NCBI RefSeq assembly: GCF_034190915.1
Contig: NW_026947490.1
Location: forward strand, 62,485,494 to 62,549,493
From: Cavia porcellus
Taxonomy: Eukaryota > Chordata > Mammalia > Rodentia > Caviidae
Reading direction: 5' to 3'
Length of the DNA: 64,000 nucleotides
Below are positions 10,771 through 20,690 of this stretch, piece by piece (the first letter of the stretch is position 1; each line of letters opens with the position of its first letter). Under the pieces are notes generated by a model that saw only the letters and a list, made by a program, of their open reading frames with translations, searched no databases and had not been told where the DNA came from. The position numbers and the translations under genes are program-made.

Positions 10771-11098
10771 GTGGATGGATCGATGATAGGTAGATTGATG
10801 GGTGAGTGGATGAATAAATGGATAACAAATGAAGTGGATGGATAAATGGATGGGCGGGTGGATGGATAGATGGTAGGTACAAGTGGATGGATGGATTGGT
10901 GGGTGAATGGATGGATGGATGGGTGGGTGGATAAATAGATGGGGGTGGATGGATAGATGGTAGGTACAGGTAGATGGATGGATTGGTGGAGGAATGGATG
11001 GATGGATGGGTGGATGGATAAATGGATGGGGGGTAGATGGATAGATGGTAGGTACAGGTGGATGGATGGATTGGTGGATGAATGGTTGGATGGATGAG
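10771..11098 (+). repeat. (GGAT/GATG)n array with an 87-88-bp higher-order period
   Basis: The array is built from GGAT, GGGT, GAAT and AAAT words. The string GATAGATGGTAGGTAC recurs at 10865, 10952 and 11040, giving higher-order units of 87 and 88 bases plus a partial third. The minus-strand frames reading Ile-His-Pro-Ser repeats come from this array and are not genes. Confidence 0.9.
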
Positions 11099-12040
11099 AA
11101 GGAGGGGAGTAGGTAAATAAGGGGACAAGTCTTAAAAAATCTAGTCTTTGTTTCACTTTTGGCACTAGAAACTGTTATTTAACATATAATTTGTTTGGAT
11201 TTTGCCCTGCCAGACACTGCTAAAAGTTTCTTGGCACTCCACAACAATGGAAAGAACTCAAACAACTAGAGACAAAGCAGGAAGTGATTAGACATGGAGG
11301 AAAGGTCACATTTATTCATTTCTGAGTAATTACTCCAGAAATAACAGCTGTTATGTTACTTGTTGCCGAATTTTAAATTTGCCTAATGAAAACTGAAAAG
11401 GCCAAAAGCCTAATTTCCTTTTGCAATAGACACGGTAAACGACTTTCCCTCTGTGTGTGCACACGTGCTTAGATGTCCTAGTGCATGTGTTTGAATGCAT
11501 GAGTAGCCTCCGTGCACACACAGAACAGAAGGAGTCCAGGCTCAAAGAAATTTTACTCCACGCTTTGGTATAAACAAAATGTTCCTTCTTTGCAAGAGGC
11601 CAAAAAATTTCCAGGCAAATCTGGAAAATCTGTTTTTGTCTAAAACTTTGTAGCGTACTTTCTCAAGGATTTATGATGTCTGAGAAATTTTATACTTTGA
11701 GACACCAAAAGCCAAGATGGACAAAAATTAGACGGAATAGTTGGAAAGAATTCTACGTCTATATACTATTCCACCTCCAAATTTGTTACTTAATATGGGT
11801 CTAGAAAAATGTGAAAGGGAGAGAAATCTCTTTTTCTTTCTTTCTTTTTCCTTAACTAACAATAGAATTTATAGGATGTTGGTCCAGTAGGGAGGAAGGG
11901 AAGAGCCTATGATGAAGTCACACAAAAGGTCAGGGAACAGGAGCAAGAAGAGGACCTAGCCAGCGGCATTGGGGTAGCAGCCTTGACATCTGCAATTTGC
12001 GTCCACATGGTCACACCCAGCCTAGGGAGTCTTTCTCCCT
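11099..12040. other. no gene seen
   Basis: Unique AT-rich sequence. A short alternating purine-pyrimidine patch (TGTGTGTGCACACGTGC) lies near 11450. Confidence 0.4.
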
Positions 12041-12165
12041 GTCCTCCCCAGGTCTCAGTCTCCTGACCTGTGACCCTGAATGATAACAATACATATTTTC
12101 ATACTTTTGGGATGAAGATTAAATAAAAAACCAGTGTATATAAAACCCTCAGCCTGATGTACCAT
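12041..12165 (+). mobile_element. MIR SINE fragment
   Basis: GGTCTCAGTCTCCTGACCTG, GAATGATAACAATACATATT and GGGATGAAGATTAAATAAA correspond to the central MIR part (cctcagtttcctcatctgt, gataat, ggattaaatga). Confidence 0.6.
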
Positions 12166-12244
12166 GACGTAACCCTGAGTCTGCAGCCACCGTTCAGTAA
12201 GCTCCAGCCATAATCGTTTGTCAGGTGCAGCACTGTGCAGTAGA

Positions 12245-12530
12245 AAAATAATTGTAGCCACAAGTTATTAAAAATATTTCTAGTACCCACATTTTTAAAA
12301 AAAATGAAATGAATTTAAACAGTACATTTTATCTCATTCGATATATTCAAAGCAGTATCACTTTAATATTTAAGCAGTGTAAACTATCAGGGCTACATTT
12401 TACTGTCATGGCAGGTCGTTAGTGTCTCGTGGGCACTGGATGGACACAGCACCTCTCGATTTGGACGGGCCACTTTCAGGTGCAAAGCACCCCCTGCGAC
12501 TGTTGGCTACTCTCCCAGGCAGTGTGGGTC
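12245..12530 (-). mobile_element. ancient mammalian interspersed repeat, family not named
   Basis: TCGATTTGGACGGGCCACTT followed by TCAGGTGCAAAGCACC, and the preceding AGTACATTTTATCTCATTCG, resemble an old unclassified or DNA-transposon-type repeat. A related copy in the other orientation is at 38895-39110. Confidence 0.4.
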
Positions 12531-13732
12531 TGACATCTGTCCTTGAATGCTACAGAATGAGCCCTTCCTGCACAAAACGCTTTTGGGCAGACACCCAGAT
12601 GGATCCCAGCTGGAAAAATCTCTTCATGCCCCGCGGCCAATCCCTCTCTGCAGTGGACAGCAGATAAACAAAACTGAAATAAGAGTGAAGCTGTACTTTG
12701 ACTCGTATTCCCCATCTTCCACCTAGCTCCACTCCCTAATCTCTACTATCAGTGCTCTGAAACCAGAACTAGAATTGTTTTCGGAATTCTTTAAGTCCTA
12801 AGGGGAGCATTACCCTTCAATAGCATTGGGGCAGACTGCTGGTTTATTCTCGATTCCTCCTAGAATTTAGAGGCTGAATTACAGTGCAGGGTGCCAGAGA
12901 AAAAGTTTCCATATTCTCTTCTAGTTTACTACTCTCTCATCTGGAAGACGTACGGAAAGAAGAGTTTCCTCCCCTTCCATGATTGCGTTTTATCTTTCCA
13001 GTGAATACTGGTTGGGGACCAGCAGGTGGCAGTCTAATACTTTACACATGAGTTTCAGCCAATGGTCCCTAGGTGAGAGGAGCTAAAGGTTTAGTCCCTT
13101 GTTTGCTGAGCCGGTGTTTGCTGAGCCGGCCAGTGGTCAGCGTGCAGACCACCTGGGCTGGAGATAATTATAGGATCATGATGAAGACCATACAGTCAAG
13201 GCTGAGGTGGATATTCTGGTATAAATCTCTGTCTGCACCTGCTTAGAATTACTTGAACTGCTTTTTGGATTGTTTCTCATTTACTTTTCCAGCTCAGAGA
13301 TTATTGACATGATTTGAAGGACAGAACTGAAATGGACCTGAAGCACTATAGTACCTAGTACTAGCTCTAGAACTTTCACGTCTCTAGCTCTGTGTCAGAC
13401 GTTTTAAATGTCTACCTTCTGGAGTTGTGCATTACTGAGGAACACTTGTTCTGAAAAACTCTGGAACTTTGCTGAGCAAATATTTAGGTCAGGCAAGGTT
13501 TGGAGTTCTATGCTCTGAATCCATGGTTTCTTCGTTTTCCACAATGAAATAACATTGGCAACAGTTGAGACTTCTCAGGAAGATGCATGAGAAAACCAAC
13601 ACACATCAGGCATCAGCTATTTGATTACATCCCTAAGTAAAGCTTGTTACAAACGTTGGCTTGAGATAGTGTTTCCTTTTGGCAAAAAAGTAAGCTTACT
13701 TCAAGCTAAAAGAAGAGTTAAGTAATATTTAG
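12531..13732. other. unique sequence, no gene seen
   Basis: No frame above chance. Holds one strong CTCF-like string at 13019-13032 and a 14-base direct duplication (GTTTGCTGAGCCGG) at about 13101-13128. Confidence 0.4.
13019..13032 (+). promoter_or_regulatory. candidate CTCF core site
   Basis: CCAGCAGGTGGCAG fits the CTCF core consensus at every position (CCA, G/C, C/T, AG, G/A, G/T, GGC, A/G). It lies in unique sequence, outside any repeat I can name. A 13-14-base match is expected by chance now and then, so binding is unproven. Confidence 0.45.
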
Positions 13733-13900
13733 GGGCAGGTGGATCATCAGGTAAGGCAGTTTAACTACTTAGGAAGACTCTGTCTCAAAACGAAAACAAC
13801 AAAAACAAAAACACCCAAAATAAAACCACAAATCAAAAAAGCCTTGGAAATATACCTCATTACAAAGGTCCTCGGTTCAATTCACAGTATAGCAAAAACC
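13733..13900 (+). mobile_element. diverged composite SINE
   Basis: GACTCTGTCTCAAAACGAAA marks the end of a short left part; an A-rich linker follows, then GGTCCTCGGTTCAATTCACA of an ID-like right part. The 5' end is poorly preserved. Confidence 0.5.
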
Positions 13901-14064
13901 ACCCAAACAACAACAACAAAACTTTTAGGTGACTATAATGGATCATTATGGCTGGTACCTTGACACGCAGGTAATATACATTTTTTATTTTTTAAAGCTT
14001 CTTTAAGAAGTTTTTTAAGCTTCTTTATTTTTTTTTAAGTTTTAAGAGTTTTATTTTATTTTGG

Positions 14065-14141
14065 AGGGGTACTGGGATCTAACTCATGACCCAGCTCTTG
14101 CCAGGCAGGTACTTATGCTACTGAGCTAAATCCCTGGCCCC
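14065..14141 (-). mobile_element. ID-type SINE
   Basis: GGGGTACTGGGATCTAACTC, then TTGCCAGGCAGGTACTTATG and GAGCTAAATCCCTGGCCCC: reverse-complement ID element. Confidence 0.8.
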
Positions 14142-14185
14142 TACCTGTGCTTTTTAAAAGAGGTTTTTAAAACAATAAAATTGTG

Positions 14186-14312
14186 ATTGGATGTGGTGGC
14201 ACATGTCTGTAATCTCTGCACCAGGGAGGCTGAGACGGGAGGATCACCAAGAGTGTGAGGCTGACCTGAGCTACATAGTGAGACCCTGTTTTAAAAAACA
14301 AAACCAAAACAT
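14186..14312 (+). mobile_element. B1-type SINE
   Basis: GATTGGATGTGGTGGCACAT, GAGGCTGAGACGGGAGGATC and ACATAGTGAGACCCTGTTTT mark a full-length diverged B1. Confidence 0.8.
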
Positions 14313-14574
14313 ATAAAATATGGAATTTAGCACACAACTAGTTAAAAAAAAAGTGGAGAAATAAGGGATTCTGGTTGTGCTTATCCTTATACCACGAATT
14401 AGTTCTCTTTTATGCATTTGATGCTTTAAATATTTGCTGAGGATCTGGTTTTTGGGGAATGACAGAGTCTAATCACTGTGCTCAGTAAGTGTCTGGACAC
14501 AGGAAGACGCTTCTGTCTCAGGCACTGACACTGGAAAAGTTTAAATGTCTCATCCCGGATCCTAGAAGATGAGG

Positions 14575-15382
14575 AAAGCCATCAAAAGATGAATGAATAA
14601 GTAAAATGTGAATATTATCCAGGCATAGGAAGGAAGGAGTGTCTCTCAGTATAAATGAACCTTGAAAACGTGAGGTTAGGTAACATAACCCACTACAACT
14701 GTTAGCTGTGGGCTGGATTAGGCGTTCTCTTTGGGTGCATTTGTGAGACTTTCTGGCAAGGCTAGTGCTTGAGTCGGTAGACTGAGGAGAGCAAATTTCT
14801 CCCCCTGGTGTAGGTGGACATCAGTCTGTTGAGGGCTGGAATAGAACCAAAAGTGGAGGAAGGAGGAAGCCACCCCTTTACCTTCCTGCTGGCCCACTCG
14901 GACAGGTACGCTGGGCTTCTCCTGCCGTTGGACTGGATTTACACTTCGGGCTTCCTTGGTCCTCAGGCTTCCAGGCTCTGAATGGAATTGTACCCCAGCT
15001 GTCTTTGGTCTCCAGTTGACAGATGGCAGCCTTCTCACATGTGCTAATTGCTCGTAATAGATATCTTCATGTACATGTGATTTTGTTTCTTTCCAGAACC
15101 CCGACTACCACAGCTAGACACAAAGGACAGATTTGTATGAGTCCGCTTACTTAGGGTTTCTAGAATAGGGCAAACTCAGAGACAAAAAGGGAATCAATGA
15201 CCAGCAGTTGTGTGAGATATAGTGTTGGAGCTATTGTTAATTGAGTACAGTTTCTGTTTAGGGTGAGAGTCCTAGAAATGGGTGTGGTGATGGCTGTACA
15301 ACATTGTGAAATTGAATTGTATGCTTAAAAGTGATTTGAATGACAAATTTTATGTTATGCATATTTTGTTGTAATTTTAGAA
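14575..15382 (+). mobile_element. L1 3' end, split by an insertion
   Basis: Left piece to about 14690 (ATGAACCTTGAAAACGTGAG). Right piece from about 15112 (AGACACAAAGGACAGATTTG, TTTCTAGAATAGGGCAAACT, GTACAGTTTCTGTTTAGGGT, GGTGATGGCTGTACAACATT, ATTGTATGCTTAAAAGTGAT). The pieces are consecutive in old L1 3'UTRs, so about 420 bases were inserted between them. Confidence 0.7.
14695..15108 (+). mobile_element. LTR-like insert within the L1 end, family not named
   Basis: Sequence such as GGGCTGGAATAGAACCAAAA, TTCTCCTGCCGTTGGACTGG and GTCTTTGGTCTCCAGTTGAC resembles an old mammalian LTR-type repeat. Flanks read ACTACAAC on the left and ACTACCAC on the right, a possible decayed target duplication. 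A minus-strand frame of 106 codons inside it has no support. Confidence 0.45.
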
Positions 15383-15384
15383 AG

Positions 15385-15588
15385 TATTCAGAGCTCAGGA
15401 AAGCTGAGGCAAGAGCATCGAAAGTTTGAACACATCCTGGACAATACAGAGACTCAGCAATTTAGAGACTTAAAAGTCTCAAAGCAAATGAACAGTTTGA
15501 AAAAGGGCTGGTGGTGTAATTCAGTGCAACGTTGTGGGTTCAATCCGTAGTACCCCAAAGCTAACTAAATGAATAAACAAATAGAAAT
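15385..15588 (+). mobile_element. diverged composite B1/ID SINE
   Basis: GAAAGCTGAGGCAAGAGCAT, CAATTTAGAGACTTAAAAGT, then GGTGTAATTCAGTGCAACGT and GGGTTCAATCCGTAGTACC of the ID-like half. Confidence 0.65.
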
Positions 15589-16180
15589 AAACCGATAAGT
15601 AAGTAGAAAGATAGGCAGAAACTTTATAGGTGCTCATTGGGGTGTTCTGAGCAAGAGAAGCAGCATAACCAAAGGTGTAAGAGTTTTATGTCAGGTTGAA
15701 TGTCAGGCAGGCTGCCAGGTGCACTATGGGAAATGAGGGCAACCCATGGGAATGGTGATGGAGCAGGTTTGGAAGAGAGGTGTGAGGTGGGAGAGTCTGG
15801 AGCCCATGTAACCAGGCAACCAGTTGAGTCCTGCTGTCTCCAGAATCCAGCGTGCTCAGGTAAGTCCGGCTGGGTGCTGTGCTGGGGCTCCAGCCACATG
15901 ATCAATACAGAAGTCAGGAGGGGGAAGCCCCAGGGTCTGGCTTGGATGTGGCTGGAGTTGTGTAGACACTAAGCCTCCGTTCTGTCTGGGTAATAGCTGA
16001 TTTAGAGGGGTTAGCTTCTCTCTGGCTCCCTGCACTGAGTGCCAGTGATAGTGATCTGACAGTGCTGGTGAACAACAGCCACAAGGGACCACCAGCTAAT
16101 TTCCTCATCGCTTTCAGAAGCGAGGCTCAGGCTGTTGCTTCACCAGATCCCACACCAACGGCATGTGACTGTCAGATGCC
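15589..16180. other. no gene seen
   Basis: Short unsupported frames on both strands in moderately GC-rich unique sequence. Confidence 0.4.
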
Positions 16181-16395
16181 CTTGGTGTGGGATTGCATGC
16201 CTGTGATCCCAGCACTCTGAGAGGCTGAGGCAGGAGGAATGAAAGCTTGACACTGAACAACTTAGAGAGACTTAGCAAGACCCTGCCTCAAAAACAAATA
16301 AATAAATAAGTAAATAAAATGAAAAAGGGCTGTGACTGTAGCTAGTGCAATGCTGTGGGTTTAATCCCTAACACCAGAAAAAAGAAAGAAGGAAA
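16181..16395 (+). mobile_element. composite B1/ID SINE
   Basis: GGTGTGGGATTGCATGCCTG, GAGAGGCTGAGGCAGGAGGA and AAGACCCTGCCTCAAAAACA, an AAAT-rich linker, then GGGTTTAATCCCTAACACC. Confidence 0.8.
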
Positions 16396-16935
16396 AATTA
16401 CCTGGGTTCCTGGGAGCTGGAGGATGGTAGGAAGACCAAGGCAGAAGAAATGAAACAAGGTTGGCAGGATCATAGTAAACAGGGAGGAACCAGGGAAAAG
16501 GAGACTTCAGGGAAGTTTAGGGGCAGAGTGTGGAAGGCCGAGTGCCATGTGGGAGCCTGAACTGAAATCCACGAGTAACAGGCACGGAGGTGGTAGATAC
16601 AAGAGTCAGTGTTAGTAAGGAGTGGTAATGACGGGAACTACGATGGTGAAATGGAACGGGAGGTTTAGATAGATAAGTGGCTTTTGGTTGGAAATTTAAG
16701 AGCACTTCCCATGTTTAATTTACTGCAGTCATTTAAAAATGAAATGTAAAGTGTACTTGTATACTTTTAAAAATTATAAATAGTATAGTCATATGGAAAA
16801 CTTAGGGAACAAACAGGGAAGAAAATCGAATTGCTTTTCTTTCTTCCTGTATTTGAAAATCACTAATATTTTGGTATGTTTCCCTTTAATGTTTTTTCTG
16901 TGCCTAGCTATTTAGACTGCTCACGTGTTTGGTTT
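16396..16935. other. no gene seen
   Basis: Purine-rich, then AT-rich unique sequence. It forms the left flank of the HAL1-type element. Confidence 0.4.
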
Positions 16936-17696
16936 AGAAAATGTGATCTGAGACTTCCAGGAGAACATGGTGGATAGATAAGCAGCAGCTACGGAGGCTC
17001 TCTGAAAGACCCAGCTTAGAATCCAGGAATGGTGCGGAGTGAGGAATCCTAAGCAAGAGAGGAGATATGCCCTGCTGACCCAAGAACGAACTGGGCTGAG
17101 AGAAACCAACTGGGAATGCAATCCTGGTGCTATAACAGGAACAGATAAAGCCTCAGCATGGAAGCTAGAGCCCGCGCCATTGGAAACTGCGATTTGGGTT
17201 TCCTGCCACCGCGGCTGCATCTGAATCGGCTCGGCAGGGAGAGAGACGCGCGGAAGCTCTGAGAACTGGAATCGGTGAACGAAGTTGACAGTGGAACAGG
17301 CGGGGGGCTGTGCATCGACCTGTGGTGAGTGAGAGAAACTGGGACTCTTCCATAATCTAGGAGGCTCCAACAGAGGACATTCTGGGACCGGGCAGACTGG
17401 CCGGAACAGGGTGCTGTAGTGACTTCAGTCACATATCCCCCTCTCAAGCAGGATTGGTGAGCAGTGCCTTGCTTACATGACGCTGCTGGCTGAGACCCAG
17501 TTGGCAAGCACAGCCCAGGTCCCAGTGCCTGAAGGTGACCTGGAGGGGCGGGCCCCGCATAGGATGCCCAGTTCTTAACTCCCTGGTGCGCTGCGGTGGG
17601 TGGGAACACCTAGCCGCGCAATTCAATCAGACTGTGGCCAACAGGGAAGGAGGCTGGGCCTCCTATATACGCTTGCATATATAAGGAACAAAGAAT

Positions 17697-18692
17697 ATGG
17701 GAAGAGGGAGCAACAAGAAAGCCCCCTGAGAAACAGGCAATAGTAGACACAGCACCAATAGACATAAAGCGCTATCTCCAGAGCCTCATAGACAAGTTCA
17801 GGAATGAAGTTATTAATGACCTGAAGCTAGACATAAGCAGAATAGTTAGAGAAATGCTAAACACCACTCAAGAAAAAACAGATGGTGGAATGGAAGAACA
17901 GAAAAAGAGGGGAGAATTGTTTGATGGAGAAAATAGAGAAAGCATAGAATATGTGAAGCAGGTTCAAAGAGATTACCAGGAAACTAAAAACTCTATTGAA
18001 AGCTGGCATAACAGCTTGAAAGAAACTAAGGATAGATTATCTGAACTGGAAGCCAGAATTGTAATGTGGGAGCATGAAATGAAAAACTTCTTAAAAATAG
18101 CAAATAAACAAACAGCAATAATACAAAGACTAGAAGATGATAAGAGGATCTATAACTTAAGAATTAAGAACATAAAAGAAGAGGTAGAACAAATGAACTA
18201 CAAACGCTACTCCCAGAAATAATCCAGGAGAATTTTCCTAAATTAGCAAAAGGTAAAGATACTCAGATGTATGAAGCATTCAGGACCCCAGCCATCTACA
18301 ACCCAAACAGAGCTACACCCAGGCATATAATAATCAAAATACCAGAAATCCAATATAAGAACAGAATATTAAAAGCTGTCAGAGACAAGAAACAGATCAG
18401 TTACAAGGGAACACCCATCAGAATTACAGCAGACTTCTCAGCACAAACCATCAAATCACGAAGAGCGTGGGGGGAAATAATTCAAGCTTTGAAAGATAAT
18501 AACCTCCAGCCAAGATTGATATATCCTGCACAACTATTCCTGGAAATTGATGGAAAAACAAGGTGCTTCCAGGATAAAGAGGAACTAGGGGAATATGCAA
18601 CTACCAATTCAACTCTACAGAGAATACTGCAGGATATTCTAAAAAAGAAAAATACGAAGAATCCAGAAATAGTGACAGAGAGGCCACAATGA
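17697..18692 (+). pseudogene. L1/HAL1 ORF1 (RNA-binding chaperone), two frameshifts
   Basis: ORF1 protein is the trimeric RNA-binding coat of the L1 ribonucleoprotein. The likely start is the ATG at 17697 (MGRGSNKKAP). After one extra base in the C-run at about 17723, the frame continues (DTAPIDIKRYLQSLIDKF) into a Lys/Glu-rich coiled coil (about 17850-18170, including SWHNSLKETKDRLSELEARI). A second one-base shift lies between about 18200 and 18230. The rest reads IIQENFPKLAKGKD, NPNRATPRHIIIKIP, YKGTPIRITADFSAQT and NLQPRLIYPAQLFLEIDG, which are the diagnostic blocks of the ORF1 RRM and C-terminal domain, ending at the TGA at 18690-18692. Total length of about 330 codons is normal for L1 ORF1. 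Only two single-base lesions and no other stop suggest a relatively young copy. Confidence 0.85.
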
Positions 18693-19259
18693 ATGGAGCA
18701 GAAAACAAAATGAAGAAGACAAACTGATAACTAATGACAGAAAAAAAGCTCAAGAGAAAGGAGGCAGAGAAGATTGGATGATAGGAACAGCTATTTTGGA
18801 GAAAATGACATCATAACAGGTAATGCTGATTTAGTATCATCTTGTTTTGAAGTCTCATCAAGCTTTTGCTCCTCTGTCTCCATTGGTCTTAGCATGTTGT
18901 ATCTTATTGGAATTTATTATATGTGATAGTTTAAACAAAAACTTTTATAGACAAGGAGATTAAACAGAAACCATTGTTCATTTTCTGTTAGTTGATTCTA
19001 AATATCCTGTAATACTGTCATTCTCTTGAATGGTTTTACATTGTTTTGATATATTTGATGCTACAGTATACAAAGTTATACTCAAAGATTTCAAGGAAAG
19101 AGACAATATGGTAACTACTTTTATGTCGGGATTATCTTGTGGTGAAACACTATTTTGCTTAAATGGTTATGTTTTGATCTGCGCTGTTTTGTTGTTATGC
19201 CCTCTTTTATTTCAATCTCCATTTTATTATTTACTTTTTAATTTTTATCCTTTTAATTA

Positions 19260-19655
19260 AGGGAAAAATAAATTAAAAAGTAGGATATATTATAGTAACC
19301 CACTTTGATTTACTATTAACTTGATTTGAAGCCCTGTATTGCTCTCACCATCTTGTTTTGACTGATGTTCCTGTATTCTGTTTTGCTTGATATTACCAGG
19401 TTCGAAAGTATAGGCAACAGCTGTGAAGATAGTGGGATTCATTATGACGCCCATTCTGGTTGACTATTATCTACTTTTGAAGACCTGTAATGTCTCCAAT
19501 GTTTTGGTTTTATTGGTTTCGTTCTTTACTGTTTTGTTCAATTTTATTATAACTGATGATATAGGCAATTCTATTAGAGATAGCGGGAGGCATTATGGCA
19601 ACCATTGTTGATCACCTTGTATTATGTTTTTACATTATCTATTATGTCCACCCTT
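19260..19655 (+). repeat. tandem repeat of about 150 bp in the HAL1-type 3'UTR (2.5 copies)
   Basis: Aligned anchors are GGATATATTATAGTAACCCA (19283), GGGATTCATTATGACGCCCA (19433) and CGGGAGGCATTATGGCAACC (19584). TATAGGCAA occurs at 19409 and 19560. Copies are diverged by perhaps a quarter to a third, and the last is incomplete. Confidence 0.7.
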
Positions 19656-20121
19656 TTGACTTGACCTTCTTCCAGGACAGACTTGTAAAAGCAATTTTAG
19701 GTCACAGATCTCTCCAGCCCTGCATCTTCCGTCTGTTGTCCTCTCTCAGTCACCTCTGACCCAGTCCCCTTCAGCACACCTCTGTCCTCTGGAGGCCTGC
19801 TAAGCCTCTGGTGGCCAAGGTGTTCGTGTTCAACAGGAGAACATCATGAGCTAATCCCTTAGAGCCCACTGAGTTACTACATGCAGCAATGGCGCTAAAG
19901 GTGAGTGGCTGGCTGTGTGACCATATCTGCACGTCAGACGATGACCAGGACTCTCCTTTAGGGATTGCTGCCCCTCCTTCCAGTCCTAATCTCCTTCTAA
20001 GTTTAAGGACAGCCTCAAGACAACTAGGGCAAAGGACCATGTAGACTAAGGACAAAGAGAAACAATGTTAATTTTCACAATATTATTCTGTTCATTTTTC
20101 TTTGGTTGTTTATTTATTGAT
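19656..20121. other. no gene seen
   Basis: Unique sequence. The minus-strand frame at 19771-20055 has no recognisable domain. Confidence 0.4.
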
Positions 20122-20196
20122 TTTGCAGTGTTGGGGGTGGAACCCAGAGCCTTGTGTGTGCTAGATGGATGCTACCACTAAGCTACACCCCCAGCC
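20122..20196 (-). mobile_element. ID-like SINE half
   Basis: TTTTGCAGTGTTGGGGGTGG, GGATGCTACCACTAAGCTAC and ACCCCCAGCC: reverse complement of the ID-like part of a composite or free ID element. Confidence 0.7.
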
Positions 20197-20439
20197 TGTG
20201 TTTCTGTCCCCCAGTTTTAAAAGGAAGGTGAGGGGTGTATAATTGGAAGTGTGAAAGGACCCATCAAGATCCAACACTGGATCACAGGTCCAGGGGAGAC
20301 TGAAAAACAGGAATGACAAGTTTTCAGTAAATGCACAGAAGACTGAACATACACGGAAACTTCAAAACTGAGAGGCGTGTGGTTGAAACGTTTCATGTGA
20401 AATGACCTTGGGCAGGGATGTGGACTTGCTTAAGGCTTG

Positions 20440-20690
20440 TTATCATGTAGATAAAAGGCTTGTATCATGTGTGAACTGAAGACAGATGCTATGGGTTCAA
20501 ATCCCAGATCTGCCATTTCCTAGTGGTGAGTCCCTGAGAAATTTCACAATCCTCCTATATCTCAATTTTTCATCAGTACAAAAATTTGCAAATGATATTA
20601 ATAATAACCTTTGTTGGTTTTTTATGAAATATTACTATGCTTATGTATATAGCTATCTTCTATTGTATGTAATTAGACCAAATTGTGACA
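20440..20690 (+). mobile_element. MIR SINE
   Basis: GGGTTCAAATCCCAGATCTG, CCATTTCCTAGTGGTGAGTC, CCTATATCTCAATTTTTCAT and ATTAATAATAACC follow the MIR consensus order through its tRNA-related head and conserved core. Confidence 0.8.

Larger units (their letters stand above)
16940..19655 (+). mobile_element. HAL1-type (half-L1) retrotransposon: 5'UTR, ORF1, 3'UTR, no ORF2
   Basis: The unit has a GC-richer, CpG-containing 5'UTR (about 16950-17696) that begins near GAGACTTCCAGGAGAACATG, as L1 promoters do. An L1 ORF1 follows (17697-18692), then a 3'UTR that is clearly not ORF2: the 960 bases after the ORF1 stop contain no endonuclease or reverse-transcriptase reading frame. ORF1 directly joined to a 3'UTR is the definition of HAL1 elements, known as non-autonomous L1 derivatives that are presumably mobilised by L1 ORF2 protein. 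The 3'UTR ends in a 150-base tandem repeat. I see no poly-A tail at about 19655 and no obvious target duplication, so the right end may be truncated. An L1 that lost ORF2 individually is the alternative. Confidence 0.7.

Noticed and set aside
10730..11165. Two minus-strand frames of 132-138 codons rich in Ile, His, Pro, Ser
   Set aside because: They are translations of the GGAT/GATG array and carry no independent signal.
17130..17609. 159-codon minus-strand frame
   Set aside because: It lies antisense within the GC-rich 5'UTR of the HAL1-type element and has no domain.
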